From: Skermanella rosea
Lineage (GTDB): Bacteria; Pseudomonadota; Alphaproteobacteria; Azospirillales; Azospirillaceae
Length of the DNA: 64,000 nt
Reading direction: 5' to 3'
Assembly: GCF_016806835.2 (NCBI RefSeq)
Contig: NZ_CP086111.1
Location: forward strand, 1,871,001 to 1,935,000
The notes under the pieces are model-generated. The model saw only the letters and a list, made by a program, of their open reading frames with translations, was not told where the DNA came from and made no database searches. Shown here in pieces: positions 51,365-60,557 of the stretch (position 1 is its first letter; every line of letters begins with the position of its first letter). Made by a program: the position numbers and the translations under genes.

Positions 51365-51589
51365 ATGGACCGACTTAAAGCCGCTTTGGAAAGCCTCGAC
51401 GTGGCGATCGACCAGCTCGACGCGGCCCTGGACCGCCGGGAAGCGCGCCGCATCGCCGAGCGCGACGAACTGGCACGTGCCCTGGAAGCCGCCAGGACGG
51501 CGGAGGCGGAGGCCAAGGGCGTGGCGGACACCGTCTCGGCGCGCCTGGACACGGCGATAGGCCGGCTGCAGACCGTTTTGGAGGATTAG
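51365..51589 (+). CDS. Small coiled-coil protein (DUF4164-like)
   Basis: 74 residues, almost wholly heptad-rich helix (LKAALESLDVAIDQLDAALD ... LDTAIGRLQTVLE). It lies six bases before zapA. Short coiled-coil genes of this kind precede zapA in many alphaproteobacteria and may assist FtsZ-ring assembly, but no function is established. Confidence 0.8.
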   Translation: MDRLKAALESLDVAIDQLDAALDRREARRIAERDELARALEAARTAEAEAKGVADTVSARLDTAIGRLQTVLED

Positions 51590-51595
51590 GAGCGG

Positions 51596-51949
51596 ATGCC
51601 GCGTGTCGACGTTACGCTGAACGGGCGCAGTTATCTGATCGGCTGCGAGGAAGGGCAGGAGGCCCGCCTGCGTCAGCTCGCCAACTATCTCGACGGGCAG
51701 CTGCGCGCCATCGCCGGCCGCGCGCCGACCGCCGGGGAGGCGCAGGCCTTGGCCATGGGCGCCCTTCTGGTGACCGACCAGCTGTTCGACCTGAAGGCCG
51801 AGTACGATGCCCTGGCCGCCAGCGCCCGCGACGCCGCATCCGGCGAAGCGAACGGAATTTCCCCGGCCGACGAGGACGTGATGGTCGCCGCGGTCGATCA
51901 TCTGGCAAAACGCATCGGGGATATTGCAGCCAAGCTCGATCGTGCCTAG
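51596..51949 (+). CDS. zapA: Cell division protein ZapA
   Basis: 117 residues. N-terminal RVDVTLNGRSYLIGCEEGQEARLRQLANYLD is the ZapA signature, followed by a coiled-coil tail. Stabilises and bundles FtsZ filaments at midcell. Followed by 6S RNA and fthC, the standard proteobacterial arrangement. Confidence 0.94.
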   Translation: MPRVDVTLNGRSYLIGCEEGQEARLRQLANYLDGQLRAIAGRAPTAGEAQALAMGALLVTDQLFDLKAEYDALAASARDAASGEANGISPADEDVMVAAVDHLAKRIGDIAAKLDRA

Positions 51950-51959
51950 GTTAGGGATC

Positions 51960-52124
51960 GGAAGGTTGCTGCGCGGTTCGTCAGGCTGCTTTATCCCTGG
52001 GGCCGATAACCTATTACTCTCGGGAGCTGTCCCTGCCGGAACCGTGGTTTCGGTACACGGCGCCCACCTGCTTAGGCAGGCCGCAGAGGATAGCAATCAC
52101 GCCAACGGCCAAGCGGCTCCTTCC
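51960..52124 (+). ncRNA. ssrS: 6S RNA
   Basis: Between zapA and fthC, the usual site of ssrS. The outer stem pairs GGAAGG (51960-51965) with CCTTCC (52119-52124), and alphaproteobacterial 6S landmarks are present: CCTGGGGCCGATAACC in the 5' half and CACGGCGCCCACCTGC in the 3' half, leaving a large central bubble. The RNA mimics an open promoter and sequesters housekeeping RNA polymerase in stationary phase. A pyrimidine-rich T-run (CCTTTTTCG, 52131-52139) follows. Ends are approximate. Confidence 0.88.
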
Positions 52125-52174
52125 ACTTTCCCTTTTTCGCGCCCCCCTTTCTCGCGCCCCCCTTTTGCGCGCCG

Positions 52175-52768
52175 ATGACCGATCCAGCCGACCTTCGCGA
52201 CCTGAAGAACGCGGCGCGGGCGTCGGCCAAGGTGCTGCGCGCCGAAGCGGCTGCCGGAGCCGGCATGGAGTGCGCCGAGGCCGTGAGCCGCCGGGTCGCC
52301 GGATTGCTGGCCGGATTGTCAGGGCCGGCCGTGGTCGCCGGTTACTGGCCGATCGGCAGCGAGCTTGACGTCAGGCCGGCCCTGTCCCATCTCGACCTCA
52401 CTGGTTTCGTCTGCGCCCTGCCGGTCGTGGCGGCGCGCGGCGAGCCGCTGCTGTTCCGCCGATGGACGCCGCAAAGCCCGATGGAGCGCACCGGGCTCGG
52501 CATCCTGGCCCCGGCCGCCGGGGAACCGGAGGTGGAGCCGGACGTTCTGCTGGTGCCCCTGCTGGCGTTCGACCGGGCGGGTTTCCGGCTGGGCTACGGC
52601 GCGGGCTTCTACGACCGAACGCTGGAACGGCTGCGGCGGGTCAAGCCGGTGACGGCGATCGGCATCGGCTTTGCGGCGCAGGAGGTCGAAACGGTTCCCC
52701 GCGATCGGTACGACCAGCCGCTTGATTGGATCGTGACGGAGACGTCGGCGCTCCGAATTTCAGTTTAG
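52175..52768 (+). CDS. fthC: 5-formyltetrahydrofolate cyclo-ligase
   Basis: 197 residues. ATP-dependent conversion of 5-formyl-THF to 5,10-methenyl-THF. Signatures: basic N-terminal helix with LRAEAAAG, the GYWPIGSELD phosphate region, LVPLLAFDRAGFRLGYGAGFYDRTLERL with the conserved GxGxYDR. Position after 6S RNA is conserved (ygfA in E. coli). Confidence 0.95.
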   Translation: MTDPADLRDLKNAARASAKVLRAEAAAGAGMECAEAVSRRVAGLLAGLSGPAVVAGYWPIGSELDVRPALSHLDLTGFVCALPVVAARGEPLLFRRWTPQSPMERTGLGILAPAAGEPEVEPDVLLVPLLAFDRAGFRLGYGAGFYDRTLERLRRVKPVTAIGIGFAAQEVETVPRDRYDQPLDWIVTETSALRISV

Positions 52769-52780
52769 ATTGATGGTGAC

Positions 52781-53599
52781 ATGAGACTCCTGTTCCTGGG
52801 CGACGTGGTCGGACGCAGCGGCCGCGAGGCGGCGTTGAAGCGCATTCCCGAACTGCGCGCCGCGCTGAAGGTCGATTTCCTGGTGCTGAACGGCGAGAAC
52901 GCCGCCGGCGGCTTCGGGATCACCGACAAGATCGCCCGGGAGTTCTTCGAGGCCGGCGTCGATTGCATCACCACCGGCAACCATGTCTGGGACCAGAAGG
53001 AACTGGTCGGGTCGATCGACCGCGAGCCGCGCATCCTGCGCCCGCTGAACTATCCCGACGGCACGCCGGGCCGGGGCGCCTCGATCTTCCAGCTCCAGGG
53101 CGGGCGCAAGGTGCTGGTCATGAACGTCATGGCGCGGCTGTTCATGGACGCGCTGGACGACCCCTTCGCGGCGGTCGAGAAGGTGGTCCGCCAGCACAGG
53201 CTGGGCGGCGGCATCACCGCTGCCGTGCTGGACTTCCACGGCGAGGCGACCAGCGAGAAGATGGCGATGGGCCATTATCTGGACGGCCGCGTCTCCCTTG
53301 TCGTCGGCACCCACTCCCACATCCCGACGGCCGACCTCCAGATCCTGAACGGCGGGACCGCCTTCCAGTCGGACGCCGGCATGTGCGGCGACTATGACAG
53401 CGTGATCGGGATGAAGAAGGAAGTCTCGGTCGCCCGCTTCGTCCGCAAGCTGCCGACGGAGAAGATGACCCCGGCGGAGAACGAGGCGACCGTCTGCGGC
53501 GTCTTCGTGGAGACCGACGACAGGACGGGACTTGCCGTCCGGGCGGAAGCGGTGCGGGTCGGGCCGAGGCTGGCCAACCATCTGCCGGCGGTGGAGTAG
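52781..53599 (+). CDS. TIGR00282-family metallophosphoesterase (YmdB-like)
   Basis: 272 residues. Metal-binding motifs in order: FLGDVVGRSGR, LNGENAAGGFGI, TTGNHVWDQKE, VVGTHSHIPTAD. YmdB relatives hydrolyse 2',3'-cyclic nucleotides; the cellular role varies. Begins 12 bases after fthC and is probably in the same operon. Confidence 0.93.
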   Translation: MRLLFLGDVVGRSGREAALKRIPELRAALKVDFLVLNGENAAGGFGITDKIAREFFEAGVDCITTGNHVWDQKELVGSIDREPRILRPLNYPDGTPGRGASIFQLQGGRKVLVMNVMARLFMDALDDPFAAVEKVVRQHRLGGGITAAVLDFHGEATSEKMAMGHYLDGRVSLVVGTHSHIPTADLQILNGGTAFQSDAGMCGDYDSVIGMKKEVSVARFVRKLPTEKMTPAENEATVCGVFVETDDRTGLAVRAEAVRVGPRLANHLPAVE

Positions 53600-53622
53600 A
53601 AAGGCCTGGACGCGGGCCGAAC

Positions 53623-53940
53623 CTATCGTCGGGCCTTCCTGAGCTCGTGCTGCATGTAGGCGCGCAGCACGGCGTTGATCTTGGTCTGATAGCGCTCGCT
53701 GGTGGTCCGGAAGAAGTCCAGCACGTCATTGTCCAGGCGGATGCTGATGGCTGACTTTGTCGACGGTTCGATCACTTCGGCGGCCTCGAACCACTTGGCG
53801 TCGAGAAGCGGCGCCGCGTCGGGATCATCCTCGACAGCTGCTCTAATGTCGGCATCGGTAAGCTGTTCGACTTTTGACCAATCAGTCCTTCCGACCGACT
53901 TCGACTCCAGGGAACGTCGAACAGTAGCTGCTTCTTTCAT
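53623..53940 (-). CDS. brnA: BrnA-type antitoxin
   Basis: 105 residues. C-terminal ribbon-helix-helix of BrnA: STKSAISIRLDNDVLDFFR ... YQTKINAVLRAYMQHELRK, preceded by a BrnT-binding acidic helix region. Start ATG 53940 lies inside the end of brnT (59-base overlap) with GGATAAGG just upstream. It neutralises BrnT and represses the operon as a complex. Confidence 0.88.
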   Translation of the reverse strand: MKEAATVRRSLESKSVGRTDWSKVEQLTDADIRAAVEDDPDAAPLLDAKWFEAAEVIEPSTKSAISIRLDNDVLDFFRTTSERYQTKINAVLRAYMQHELRKARR

Positions 53941-54178
53941 CCTTATCCGCTCTTCTCGCTGAGATGATTCGGCATATTTCGCCACGCCATGTATATACAA
54001 CTGTCAGTATGACGCCGTCCAGCGCTCCTATAGCCACATAACGGGTTTCGCCGTATTCGCGTCGGTCGTCGATCGCGCATTGGATCGGCCCGAGAAAGAT
54101 TTTCCTGGCATCGTCGAAGTCAATGAGGTGCTTTAGCAGGTTCGACTCATTCTTTCTGGGGTCCCATTCGAACTCCAT
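53882..54178 (-). CDS. brnT: BrnT-type RNase toxin
   Basis: 98 residues. MEFEWDPRKNESNLLKH, FDDARKIF, DRREYGETRYVAIGALDG, VVYTWRGEICRIISARRADKDER are the conserved BrnT blocks (RelE-like ribonuclease that blocks translation). First gene of the two-gene unit; the tail is about a dozen residues longer than many relatives because of the overlap with brnA. An in-frame TTG six bases upstream is an alternative start. Confidence 0.88.
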   Translation of the reverse strand: MEFEWDPRKNESNLLKHLIDFDDARKIFLGPIQCAIDDRREYGETRYVAIGALDGVILTVVYTWRGEICRIISARRADKDERSSYCSTFPGVEVGRKD

Positions 54179-54638
54179 TCTCAACTATCCGTAGTTTCAA
54201 AATCGGTTGCCGATTTGTTATAGAAGCCTGCGCTGGGGCTGGGGCAGGCGTTGCAGTCGACAGGCCTATGCCCAATGGCATTCCAGTGTATGGAATTGGA
54301 CCGGAAACCGGCAATATCGATTTAAGTAGCCCTGGCGCGGAACTTGGTCGGCCCGCCTGTCGGCAACCCCTGGGCAGACGTCCGATGGGGCCGCCCTTCG
54401 GCCGGGTTCCGCGACGGCAAGAACCCGGTTCATCAGACCGAACGGGTTAGCGGCGCCTCAATATCGCCTCATTGGATAATCAATCTGCGGCCCGTGTCCG
54501 GCGCTGGCTCGGCTGGCGCCGGCTTGCCGCCCCCGCTGCCGTTCTGTCGCGTGCGGCCCTGCGCCGGGTGTGGTAGACAGCTGCCATAATCATCCCTATC
54601 GACACTCAGAAAGCCTCTCGAAGGGCAGGTTCAAGCGC
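54179..54638. other. 460-bp intergenic region between brnT and yebC
   Basis: Holds the divergent promoters of brnTA (AT-rich 54180-54230) and yebC. The middle (54335-54460) is GC-rich with small hairpin-forming runs (GGCCGCCCTTCGGCC) but no frame or RNA I recognise. Confidence 0.45.
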
Positions 54639-55388
54639 ATGGCAGGTCATTCACAGTTCAAGAACATCATGCACCGCAAGGGCGCGCAGGACGTCAAGCG
54701 TGCCAAGATGTTCAACAAGCTCGCCCGGGAAATCAGCGTCGCGGCCAAGTCGGGGCTCCCGGATCCCGCCGCCAACCCGCGGCTGCGCGCCGCGATCATC
54801 GCGGCCCGGACGCAGAACATGCCGAAGGACCGGATCGACAGGGCGATCAAGAGCGGCAGCCCCGGCGGCGACGACGCCAACTATGAGGAGGTCCGGTACG
54901 AGGGTTACGGTCCCGGCGGCATCGCGCTGATCGTCGAGGCGCTGACCGACAACCGCAACCGCACCGCCGCCGAGGTCCGTTCGGCCTTCACCAAGCATGG
55001 CGGGTCGCTGGGCGAGACCGGGTCGGTCGCCTTCATGTTCAGCCGCATCGGCCTGATCGTCTATCCGGCCAAGGCTGCCGGGGCCGAGGCCATGTTCGAG
55101 GCGGCGCTGGAGGCCGGGGCCGAGAACGTGGACTCGACCGACGACGCCCACGAGATCACGACCTCGCTGGAAGACCTGTCCGCCGTGCGCGACGCGCTGG
55201 AGGAGAAGTTCGGCCCGGCGGAGAGCGCCGCCCTGACCTGGAAGCCGGTCAACACGGTGGCCCCCGACGAGGAGACCGCCGCGAGCCTGCTGAAGCTGAT
55301 CGACGTGCTGGACGACAACGACGACGTCCAGACCGTGTCGGGCAACTTCGACATCCCCAACGAGCTGCTGGAGCGGCTGACCGCCTGA
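54639..55388 (+). CDS. yebC: YebC/PmpR-family DNA-binding regulator
   Basis: 249 residues with the family hallmarks [18 protein letters not shown] (usually HSKWANI), [48 protein letters not shown]. Members regulate transcription or help translation of difficult sequences. Directly upstream of ruvC, with adjoining stop and start, as in many proteobacteria. Confidence 0.95.
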   Translation: MAGHSQFKNIMHRKGAQDVKRAKMFNKLAREISVAAKSGLPDPAANPRLRAAIIAARTQNMPKDRIDRAIKSGSPGGDDANYEEVRYEGYGPGGIALIVEALTDNRNRTAAEVRSAFTKHGGSLGETGSVAFMFSRIGLIVYPAKAAGAEAMFEAALEAGAENVDSTDDAHEITTSLEDLSAVRDALEEKFGPAESAALTWKPVNTVAPDEETAASLLKLIDVLDDNDDVQTVSGNFDIPNELLERLTA

Positions 55389-55930
55389 TGCGAGCACCGG
55401 GACCGTTCAGGCTGGTCGGGCTCGATCCCGGCCTGCGGCACACCGGCTGGGGCATCATCGATGTCTGCGGCAACCGGATGACCCATGTCGCCAACGGCGC
55501 CATCCATTCCGACGGCGACCTCACCCTCGCCGAGCGGCTGGTGCAGCTCCACGACGGTCTCAGCGCCGTGATCGAGCGCTGGAAGCCCGACGAGGCGGCG
55601 GTCGAGGAGACCTTCGTCAACAAGAACCCGGCGTCCACGCTGAAGCTCGGCATGGCGCGCGGCGTCGTCCTGCTGGTCCCGGCCAAGGCCGGGCTGCCGG
55701 TGGCGGAGTACCCGACGAACCTCGTCAAGAAGTCGGTGGTCGGCGCCGGGCATGCGGACAAGAACCAGGTGCAGGTGATGGTCGGGATGATCCTTCCGGG
55801 CGTCGAGATGAAGTCGGCCGACGCCGCCGACGCGCTGGCCGTGGCGATCTGCCACGCCCACCACGCGGCCACGCGCAACGTGATCGCGGGCGCCCTGGCG
55901 ATCCCGGGGGTGCGGGGAGGCCGGGCATGA
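55388..55930 (+). CDS. ruvC: Holliday junction resolvase RuvC
   Basis: 180 residues. Acidic catalytic residues in [22 protein letters not shown] and [16 protein letters not shown]. Cuts Holliday junctions in recombination repair with RuvAB. The start adjoins the yebC stop and its own stop overlaps ruvA (ATGA). Confidence 0.97.
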   Translation: MRAPGPFRLVGLDPGLRHTGWGIIDVCGNRMTHVANGAIHSDGDLTLAERLVQLHDGLSAVIERWKPDEAAVEETFVNKNPASTLKLGMARGVVLLVPAKAGLPVAEYPTNLVKKSVVGAGHADKNQVQVMVGMILPGVEMKSADAADALAVAICHAHHAATRNVIAGALAIPGVRGGRA

Positions 55931-56538
55931 TCGCCAAGCTGTCCGGCCTGCTCGACAGCGTCGGCACCGACCACTGCATCATCGACTGCGGCGGCGTCGG
56001 CTACCTCGTCTACTGCTCGGCGCGCACGCTCCGGCGGGTCGGCGATACCGGGGCCGCCGTGTCGCTCCGCACCGAGATGCAGGTGCGCGAGGACGCCATA
56101 ACCCTGTTCGGCTTCATCGACGCGGCGGAGCGCGACTGGTTCCGCCGCCTGACCACCGTGCAGGGCGTCGGGTCGCGGGTGGCCCTGGCGCTGCTGTCCG
56201 TGCTGGAGCCGGACAAGCTGGGGCAGGCGATCGCGGCGCAGGACCGCACCGCGCTGGCCCAGGCCGACGGCGTCGGCCCCAAGCTGGCCAACCGCCTGAT
56301 CAGCGAGCTGAAGGACAAGGTCGCCGACCTGCAGTTCGGCGGCGGCCCGGCGACGGCCGCGTCCGGCGGCGCGCCGGCCGGGGCGGGGGTCACCGGCGAC
56401 GCGGTATCGGCGCTGGTCAATCTCGGCTACCGGCGGGCCGAGGCCTTCGCGGCGGTCGCCCAGGCCGCCCAGAAGGCCGGCCCCGACGCCAAGGTGGAAC
56501 AGTTGATCATGATGGGACTGAAGGAGCTTAGCGCGTGA
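55927..56538 (+). CDS. ruvA: Holliday junction DNA helicase subunit RuvA
   Basis: 203 residues: N-terminal OB fold ([20 protein letters not shown]), two helix-hairpin-helix motifs ([27 protein letters not shown]) and the flexible-linked C-terminal domain ([14 protein letters not shown]) that touches RuvB. Overlaps ruvB by four bases. Confidence 0.97.
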   Translation: MIAKLSGLLDSVGTDHCIIDCGGVGYLVYCSARTLRRVGDTGAAVSLRTEMQVREDAITLFGFIDAAERDWFRRLTTVQGVGSRVALALLSVLEPDKLGQAIAAQDRTALAQADGVGPKLANRLISELKDKVADLQFGGGPATAASGGAPAGAGVTGDAVSALVNLGYRRAEAFAAVAQAAQKAGPDAKVEQLIMMGLKELSA

Positions 56539-57608
56539 TGGCGGCAGCCGAGCAGGATCGCATGGTGCAGCCCGAGCCGATGCGGGGCGAGGTCGCGGGG
56601 GAGCAGGCGGAAAGCACGATCCGGCCCTTGTCCCTGTCGGAGTTCGTCGGGCAGCGGCAGGTGCGCGAGAACCTGGCGATCTTCATCCAGGCGGCGCGCG
56701 GCAGGAGCGAGGCGCTGGACCATGTCCTGTTCTTCGGGCCGCCGGGCCTGGGCAAGACCACGCTGGCCCAGATCGTCAGCCGGGAGCTGGGCGTGGGCTT
56801 CCGCTCCACGTCGGGGCCGGTGATCGCCCGGGCGGGCGACCTGGCGGCCCTGCTGACCAACCTGCAGCCGCACGACGTGCTGTTCATCGACGAGATCCAC
56901 CGGCTGTCCCCGGCGGTCGAGGAGATCCTCTACCCGGCGATGGAGGATTTCCAGCTCGACCTGATCATCGGCGAGGGGCCGGCGGCGCGCTCGATCAAGA
57001 TCGACCTGCCGCCCTTCACGCTGATCGGCGCCACGACCCGGTCCGGCCTGATCACCCGGCCGCTGCGCGAGCGCTTCGGCATCCCGCTGCGGCTGCAGTT
57101 CTACGAGCCGGACGAGCTGGAGCTGATCGTCAGCCGGGCCGCCCGCGTGCTCGGGCTGGAGCTGACCCCGGACGGCGCCGCCGAGATCGCGCTGCGGTCC
57201 CGCGGCACGCCCCGCGTCGCCGGACGCCTGCTGCGCCGGGTGCGGGACTTCGCGGCCGTCGCGGGCGGCTCCGCGGTCGACGCCGCGGCGGCCGACGCGG
57301 CGCTGAACCGGCTGGAAGTGGACCGGCTGGGGCTGGACGGCATGGACCGGCGTTATCTCGGCTGCATCGCCGGCAATTACGCCGGCGGGCCGGTCGGGGT
57401 GGAGACCTTGGCCGCCGCCCTGGGCGAGCAGCGCGACGTGCTGGAGGAGGTGGTCGAGCCCTACCTGATCCAGCAGGGCATGCTCCAGCGGACGCCGCGC
57501 GGACGCATGCTGACCGACGGCGGCTTCCGCTACCTGGGCCTCAGCGTCCCGCAGATCCCGGCGCGCCAGCTCGACCTGCTGGTGCCGGAGGGGGATACCG
57601 ATGAGTGA
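56535..57608 (+). CDS. ruvB: Holliday junction branch-migration ATPase RuvB
   Basis: 357 residues. AAA+ core: Walker [10 protein letters not shown], Walker [10 protein letters not shown], sensor 1 GATTRSG, arginine finger region RPLRERFG; C-terminal winged helix with [15 protein letters not shown]. Drives branch migration with RuvA. Its stop lies inside the start of ybgC. Confidence 0.98.
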   Translation: MMAAAEQDRMVQPEPMRGEVAGEQAESTIRPLSLSEFVGQRQVRENLAIFIQAARGRSEALDHVLFFGPPGLGKTTLAQIVSRELGVGFRSTSGPVIARAGDLAALLTNLQPHDVLFIDEIHRLSPAVEEILYPAMEDFQLDLIIGEGPAARSIKIDLPPFTLIGATTRSGLITRPLRERFGIPLRLQFYEPDELELIVSRAARVLGLELTPDGAAEIALRSRGTPRVAGRLLRRVRDFAAVAGGSAVDAAAADAALNRLEVDRLGLDGMDRRYLGCIAGNYAGGPVGVETLAAALGEQRDVLEEVVEPYLIQQGMLQRTPRGRMLTDGGFRYLGLSVPQIPARQLDLLVPEGDTDE

Positions 57609-58077
57609 AATCTTCGGCGGCGGCATGGACGGTGCGGTACATCGGCTGCCGGTCCGCGTCTATTACGAGGACACGGACGCCGGGGGCCTCGTGTTCCACG
57701 CCAACTACCTGCGCTACGCCGAGCGCGGGCGCACCGAGATGCTGAGGGCGCTGGGAAGCCGTCATGCCGAGATCGCGGGCGACACGGGTGTGGCCTTTGC
57801 GGTACGCAGGTGCGAGATCGACTTCCGGGCCCCGGCGCGGCTCGACGACCTGCTTGAAGTCGAAACGCGAATCATCGATATCCGCGGCGCCTCCATGGAG
57901 TTCGAGCAGACCGTCCTCATGGCTGGCGTGCCGGGGCGCCGGGTCCTCGTTCGTATTTTGTTAACCGTGTTCTGCATCAATCCGCTGGGCCGGCCCGTGC
58001 GGTTGCCGGAGCCGGTCCGGGCCACCCTGGACGCGCTACGGACCCGCGGCGAAACCGATCAAGGCCCAAACAGCTAA
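57601..58077 (+). CDS. ybgC: Tol-Pal-associated acyl-CoA thioesterase
   Basis: 158 residues, hot-dog fold with catalytic Asp in [19 protein letters not shown]. First gene of the tol-pal cluster, overlapping ruvB by eight bases. Hydrolyses acyl-CoA or acyl-ACP at the inner membrane. Confidence 0.95.
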   Translation: MSEIFGGGMDGAVHRLPVRVYYEDTDAGGLVFHANYLRYAERGRTEMLRALGSRHAEIAGDTGVAFAVRRCEIDFRAPARLDDLLEVETRIIDIRGASMEFEQTVLMAGVPGRRVLVRILLTVFCINPLGRPVRLPEPVRATLDALRTRGETDQGPNS

Positions 58078-58094
58078 AGGCGAGACCGACTACC

Positions 58095-58814
58095 ATGGAT
58101 CCTTCTGTCATCACTTCCGGCGCGGCGGCGGCGTCTCACGACCTCTCCGTCTGGGGGCTGTTCATGGCCGCCGACGTGGTGGTCAAAGCCGTCATGCTCA
58201 TGCTGTTCGCCGCGTCGGTCTGGTGCTGGGCGATCATCTTCGAGAAGATCGTCAAGCTGCGCCGGCTCAACGCGCAGGCCGCCGACTTCGAGGAGAGCTT
58301 CTGGTCGGGCGGATCGCTCGAGAAGCTTTACGAGGACGTGGGCAAGCAGCCCGGCGACCCGATGGCCGCGACCTTCGCCGCCGGCATGCGCGAGTGGCGC
58401 CACGCCAGCGAGCGCTCCCTGAATGCCTCGGGCATCAAGGCCGGGCTGCAGCAGCGGGTCGAGCGCGTGATGTCCGTGACGATCGGCCGCGAGATGGCGC
58501 GGGCCGAGCGCTACATGTCGTTCCTGGCGACCGTCGGCTCCACGGCGCCCTTCATCGGGCTGTTCGGCACGGTCTGGGGCATCATGAACAGCTTCACCTC
58601 GATCGCCGCCTCCAACAACACCAGCTTGGCCGTCGTGGCGCCGGGCATCGCCGAGGCGCTGTTCGCCACGGCCCTCGGCCTCGTCGCCGCCATTCCCGCG
58701 GTGGTCGCCTACAACAAATTTTCGACAGATTTGGGGCGCTACGCTGAACGCCTGGAGGCGTTCTCCAGCGAGTTCAGCTCCATCCTCTCGCGCTATCTGG
58801 AAGAACGGGCCTGA
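58095..58814 (+). CDS. tolQ: TolQ proton-channel subunit
   Basis: 239 residues with three membrane segments (MLMLFAASVWCWAIIFEKIV; VGSTAPFIGLFGTVWGIMNSF in outline; LFATALGLVAAIPAVVAYN). MotA/ExbB family: forms the proton channel with TolR that energises TolA for outer-membrane constriction at division. Confidence 0.97.
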   Translation: MDPSVITSGAAAASHDLSVWGLFMAADVVVKAVMLMLFAASVWCWAIIFEKIVKLRRLNAQAADFEESFWSGGSLEKLYEDVGKQPGDPMAATFAAGMREWRHASERSLNASGIKAGLQQRVERVMSVTIGREMARAERYMSFLATVGSTAPFIGLFGTVWGIMNSFTSIAASNNTSLAVVAPGIAEALFATALGLVAAIPAVVAYNKFSTDLGRYAERLEAFSSEFSSILSRYLEERA

Positions 58815-58817
58815 TCC

Positions 58818-59270
58818 ATGGGAGCCCAGCTCGCCGGGAAATCCGAGGGCCGCGGCCGACGCCGCGCCTACAAGCAGCTCGCCGAGATCAACGTGACGCC
58901 GTTCGTCGACGTCATGCTCGTGCTGCTGATCGTCTTCATGGTCTCGGCGCCGCTCATGACGGTCGGGGTGCCGGTCGACCTGCCCAAGACGGCGGCGCCG
59001 GCCCTGCCGACCGACAGCAAGCCGCTGTTCATCACGGTGGACACGCAGAACCGCATCTTCGTCCAGGAGACCGCCGTGGAGCTGGACAACCTCGTCCCGC
59101 TGCTGCGCGCGATCACCGAGAACAATCCGGAAGCCCGCGTCCTGGTGCGCGGCGACAACAGGATCGCCTACGGCACCATGCTCCAGGTGATGGGCACGAT
59201 CAGCGCAGGCGGCTTCACCAAGGTCGGGCTGGTCGCCGAGCTGCCGCAACCCAAAGCCGCGGCGCGCTAG
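58818..59270 (+). CDS. tolR: TolR
   Basis: 150 residues. One N-terminal membrane helix containing the protonatable Asp (INVTPFVDVMLVLLIVFMVS), then a periplasmic ExbD/TolR domain. Stator partner of TolQ; starts four bases after its stop. Confidence 0.97.
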   Translation: MGAQLAGKSEGRGRRRAYKQLAEINVTPFVDVMLVLLIVFMVSAPLMTVGVPVDLPKTAAPALPTDSKPLFITVDTQNRIFVQETAVELDNLVPLLRAITENNPEARVLVRGDNRIAYGTMLQVMGTISAGGFTKVGLVAELPQPKAAAR

Positions 59271-59273
59271 ATC

Positions 59274-60437
59274 ATGCGCAATGGCATCATCTTCTCGGTG
59301 GTGGTCCACGTGGCGGTCATCGCGATCGCCGTGATGGGCCTGCCAATGATGCAGAAGCCTATCGAGATTCCGGAATCGATTCCGATCGACATCGTCGATG
59401 TCGGCGAACTGACCAATACCCGCATCGACGAGTCGCCGCCGGCGCCGCCCCGGCCGCCCCAGGCGAAGCCCGAGCCGGCTTCGCAGCCGCCCCAGCCGCC
59501 GCAGCAGCAGCTTGCTCAGGCGCCGCCGCCGGAACCGGTGCCGGTCCCGCCGCGTCCGCCGGAGCCGCCGAAGGTGGCCGAGCCGCCGCCGGCCCCGCGC
59601 GAGCCGGCGCCGCCCCAGCGGCAGCCCGAACCTCCGCCTCCGCCCCGTCCGGTCCCGCCGCCGCCGGCTCCCGCCCCGCCGCCGCCCAAGGCGCCGGAGC
59701 CCGAACCCGCGCCCGCGCCGAAGCCTGAGCCGGCCCCCAAGCCGGAACCGAAGAGGCCCGAGCCGCCCAAGCCGGAGCCTCCGAAGCCCGAGCCCCCCAG
59801 GCCCGAACCGCCGAAGCAGGAACCGAAGAAGCCAGAACCGCCGAAGCCGGAGCCTCCCAAGGAGGTCAAGAAACCCGACCCTCCCAAGCAGGAGGCGAAA
59901 AAGCCCGAGCCGGCCAAGCCCGAGGCGCCGAAGAAGGCCGAGCCGGAGAAGAAGCAACCCGAGGCCAAGCAGGATTTCGCGAGCGTCCTGAAGAACCTCC
60001 AGAACCTCAAGCCGGAGCCGTCGAACGCGCCGGCCCAGCCGCAGCGTCAGCAGCCGGCACCGGCGCAGTCGACCCCGTCGCAGCAGCAGGCCGCCAGCAA
60101 CGCGCCGAAGCTCTCCGACCGCCTGACGGCGAGCCAGGAGGACGCGGTGCGCCGGACGGTGGAGGCGTGCTGGAACGTGGACCCCGGCCTGGCCGGCATC
60201 CACGAGATCACGGTCGAGATCCGCCTGGAGATCGGCCGGGACGGCCAGGTGATGAGGGCGGAGGTGGTGGACAAGGGACGCATGGCGCGCGACCGCGCGT
60301 TCCGGGCCGTCGCCGAATCGGCCCAGCGCGCCGTGATGAACCCGCGCTGCCGCACGCTGCCCCTCCCGCCCGACGGCTACGACTTCTGGAAGGACGCCGT
60401 CTTCGTCTTCAGCCCGCGCGACATGCTCCGGGGATAG
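59274..60437 (+). CDS. tolA: TolA
   Basis: 387 residues: N-terminal membrane anchor (GIIFSVVVHVAVIAIAVMGL), a long extended region (about residues 45-260) made of Pro-Glu-Pro-Lys repeats in place of the Ala/Lys helix of E. coli TolA, and a C-terminal TonB-like domain (DAVRRTVEACWNVDPGLAGI ... VMNPRCRTLPLPPDGYDFW). Links the TolQR motor to TolB and Pal. The Pro/Lys/Glu linker would be a polyproline-like rod. Confidence 0.95.
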   Translation: MRNGIIFSVVVHVAVIAIAVMGLPMMQKPIEIPESIPIDIVDVGELTNTRIDESPPAPPRPPQAKPEPASQPPQPPQQQLAQAPPPEPVPVPPRPPEPPKVAEPPPAPREPAPPQRQPEPPPPPRPVPPPPAPAPPPPKAPEPEPAPAPKPEPAPKPEPKRPEPPKPEPPKPEPPRPEPPKQEPKKPEPPKPEPPKEVKKPDPPKQEAKKPEPAKPEAPKKAEPEKKQPEAKQDFASVLKNLQNLKPEPSNAPAQPQRQQPAPAQSTPSQQQAASNAPKLSDRLTASQEDAVRRTVEACWNVDPGLAGIHEITVEIRLEIGRDGQVMRAEVVDKGRMARDRAFRAVAESAQRAVMNPRCRTLPLPPDGYDFWKDAVFVFSPRDMLRG

Positions 60438-60445
60438 CGGACCGT

Positions 60446-60480
60446 TGGGCACCTTGATTATGACACGATCAAGGTGCCCA
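60446..60480 (+). promoter_or_regulatory. Intercistronic hairpin between tolA and tolB
   Basis: A 13-bp perfect inverted repeat (TGGGCACCTTGAT / ATCAAGGTGCCCA) starting nine bases after the tolA stop, without a T-run. It may adjust the relative level of tolQRA and tolB-pal messages by stabilising or partly ending the transcript. Confidence 0.5.
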
Positions 60481-60557
60481 TTCGGCGCACCTGCCGAGTG
60501 CTCCAGGGGACGCCCGTTCCCGCAAGAACAACGATCATAGTAAGGCATGACCCGATC

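Noticed and set aside
59650-60000. Repeated DNA in tolA considered as a CRISPR or minisatellite
   Set aside because: The repeats encode the in-frame Pro/Glu/Lys linker, with no regular spacers. No CRISPR array was seen anywhere in the window.
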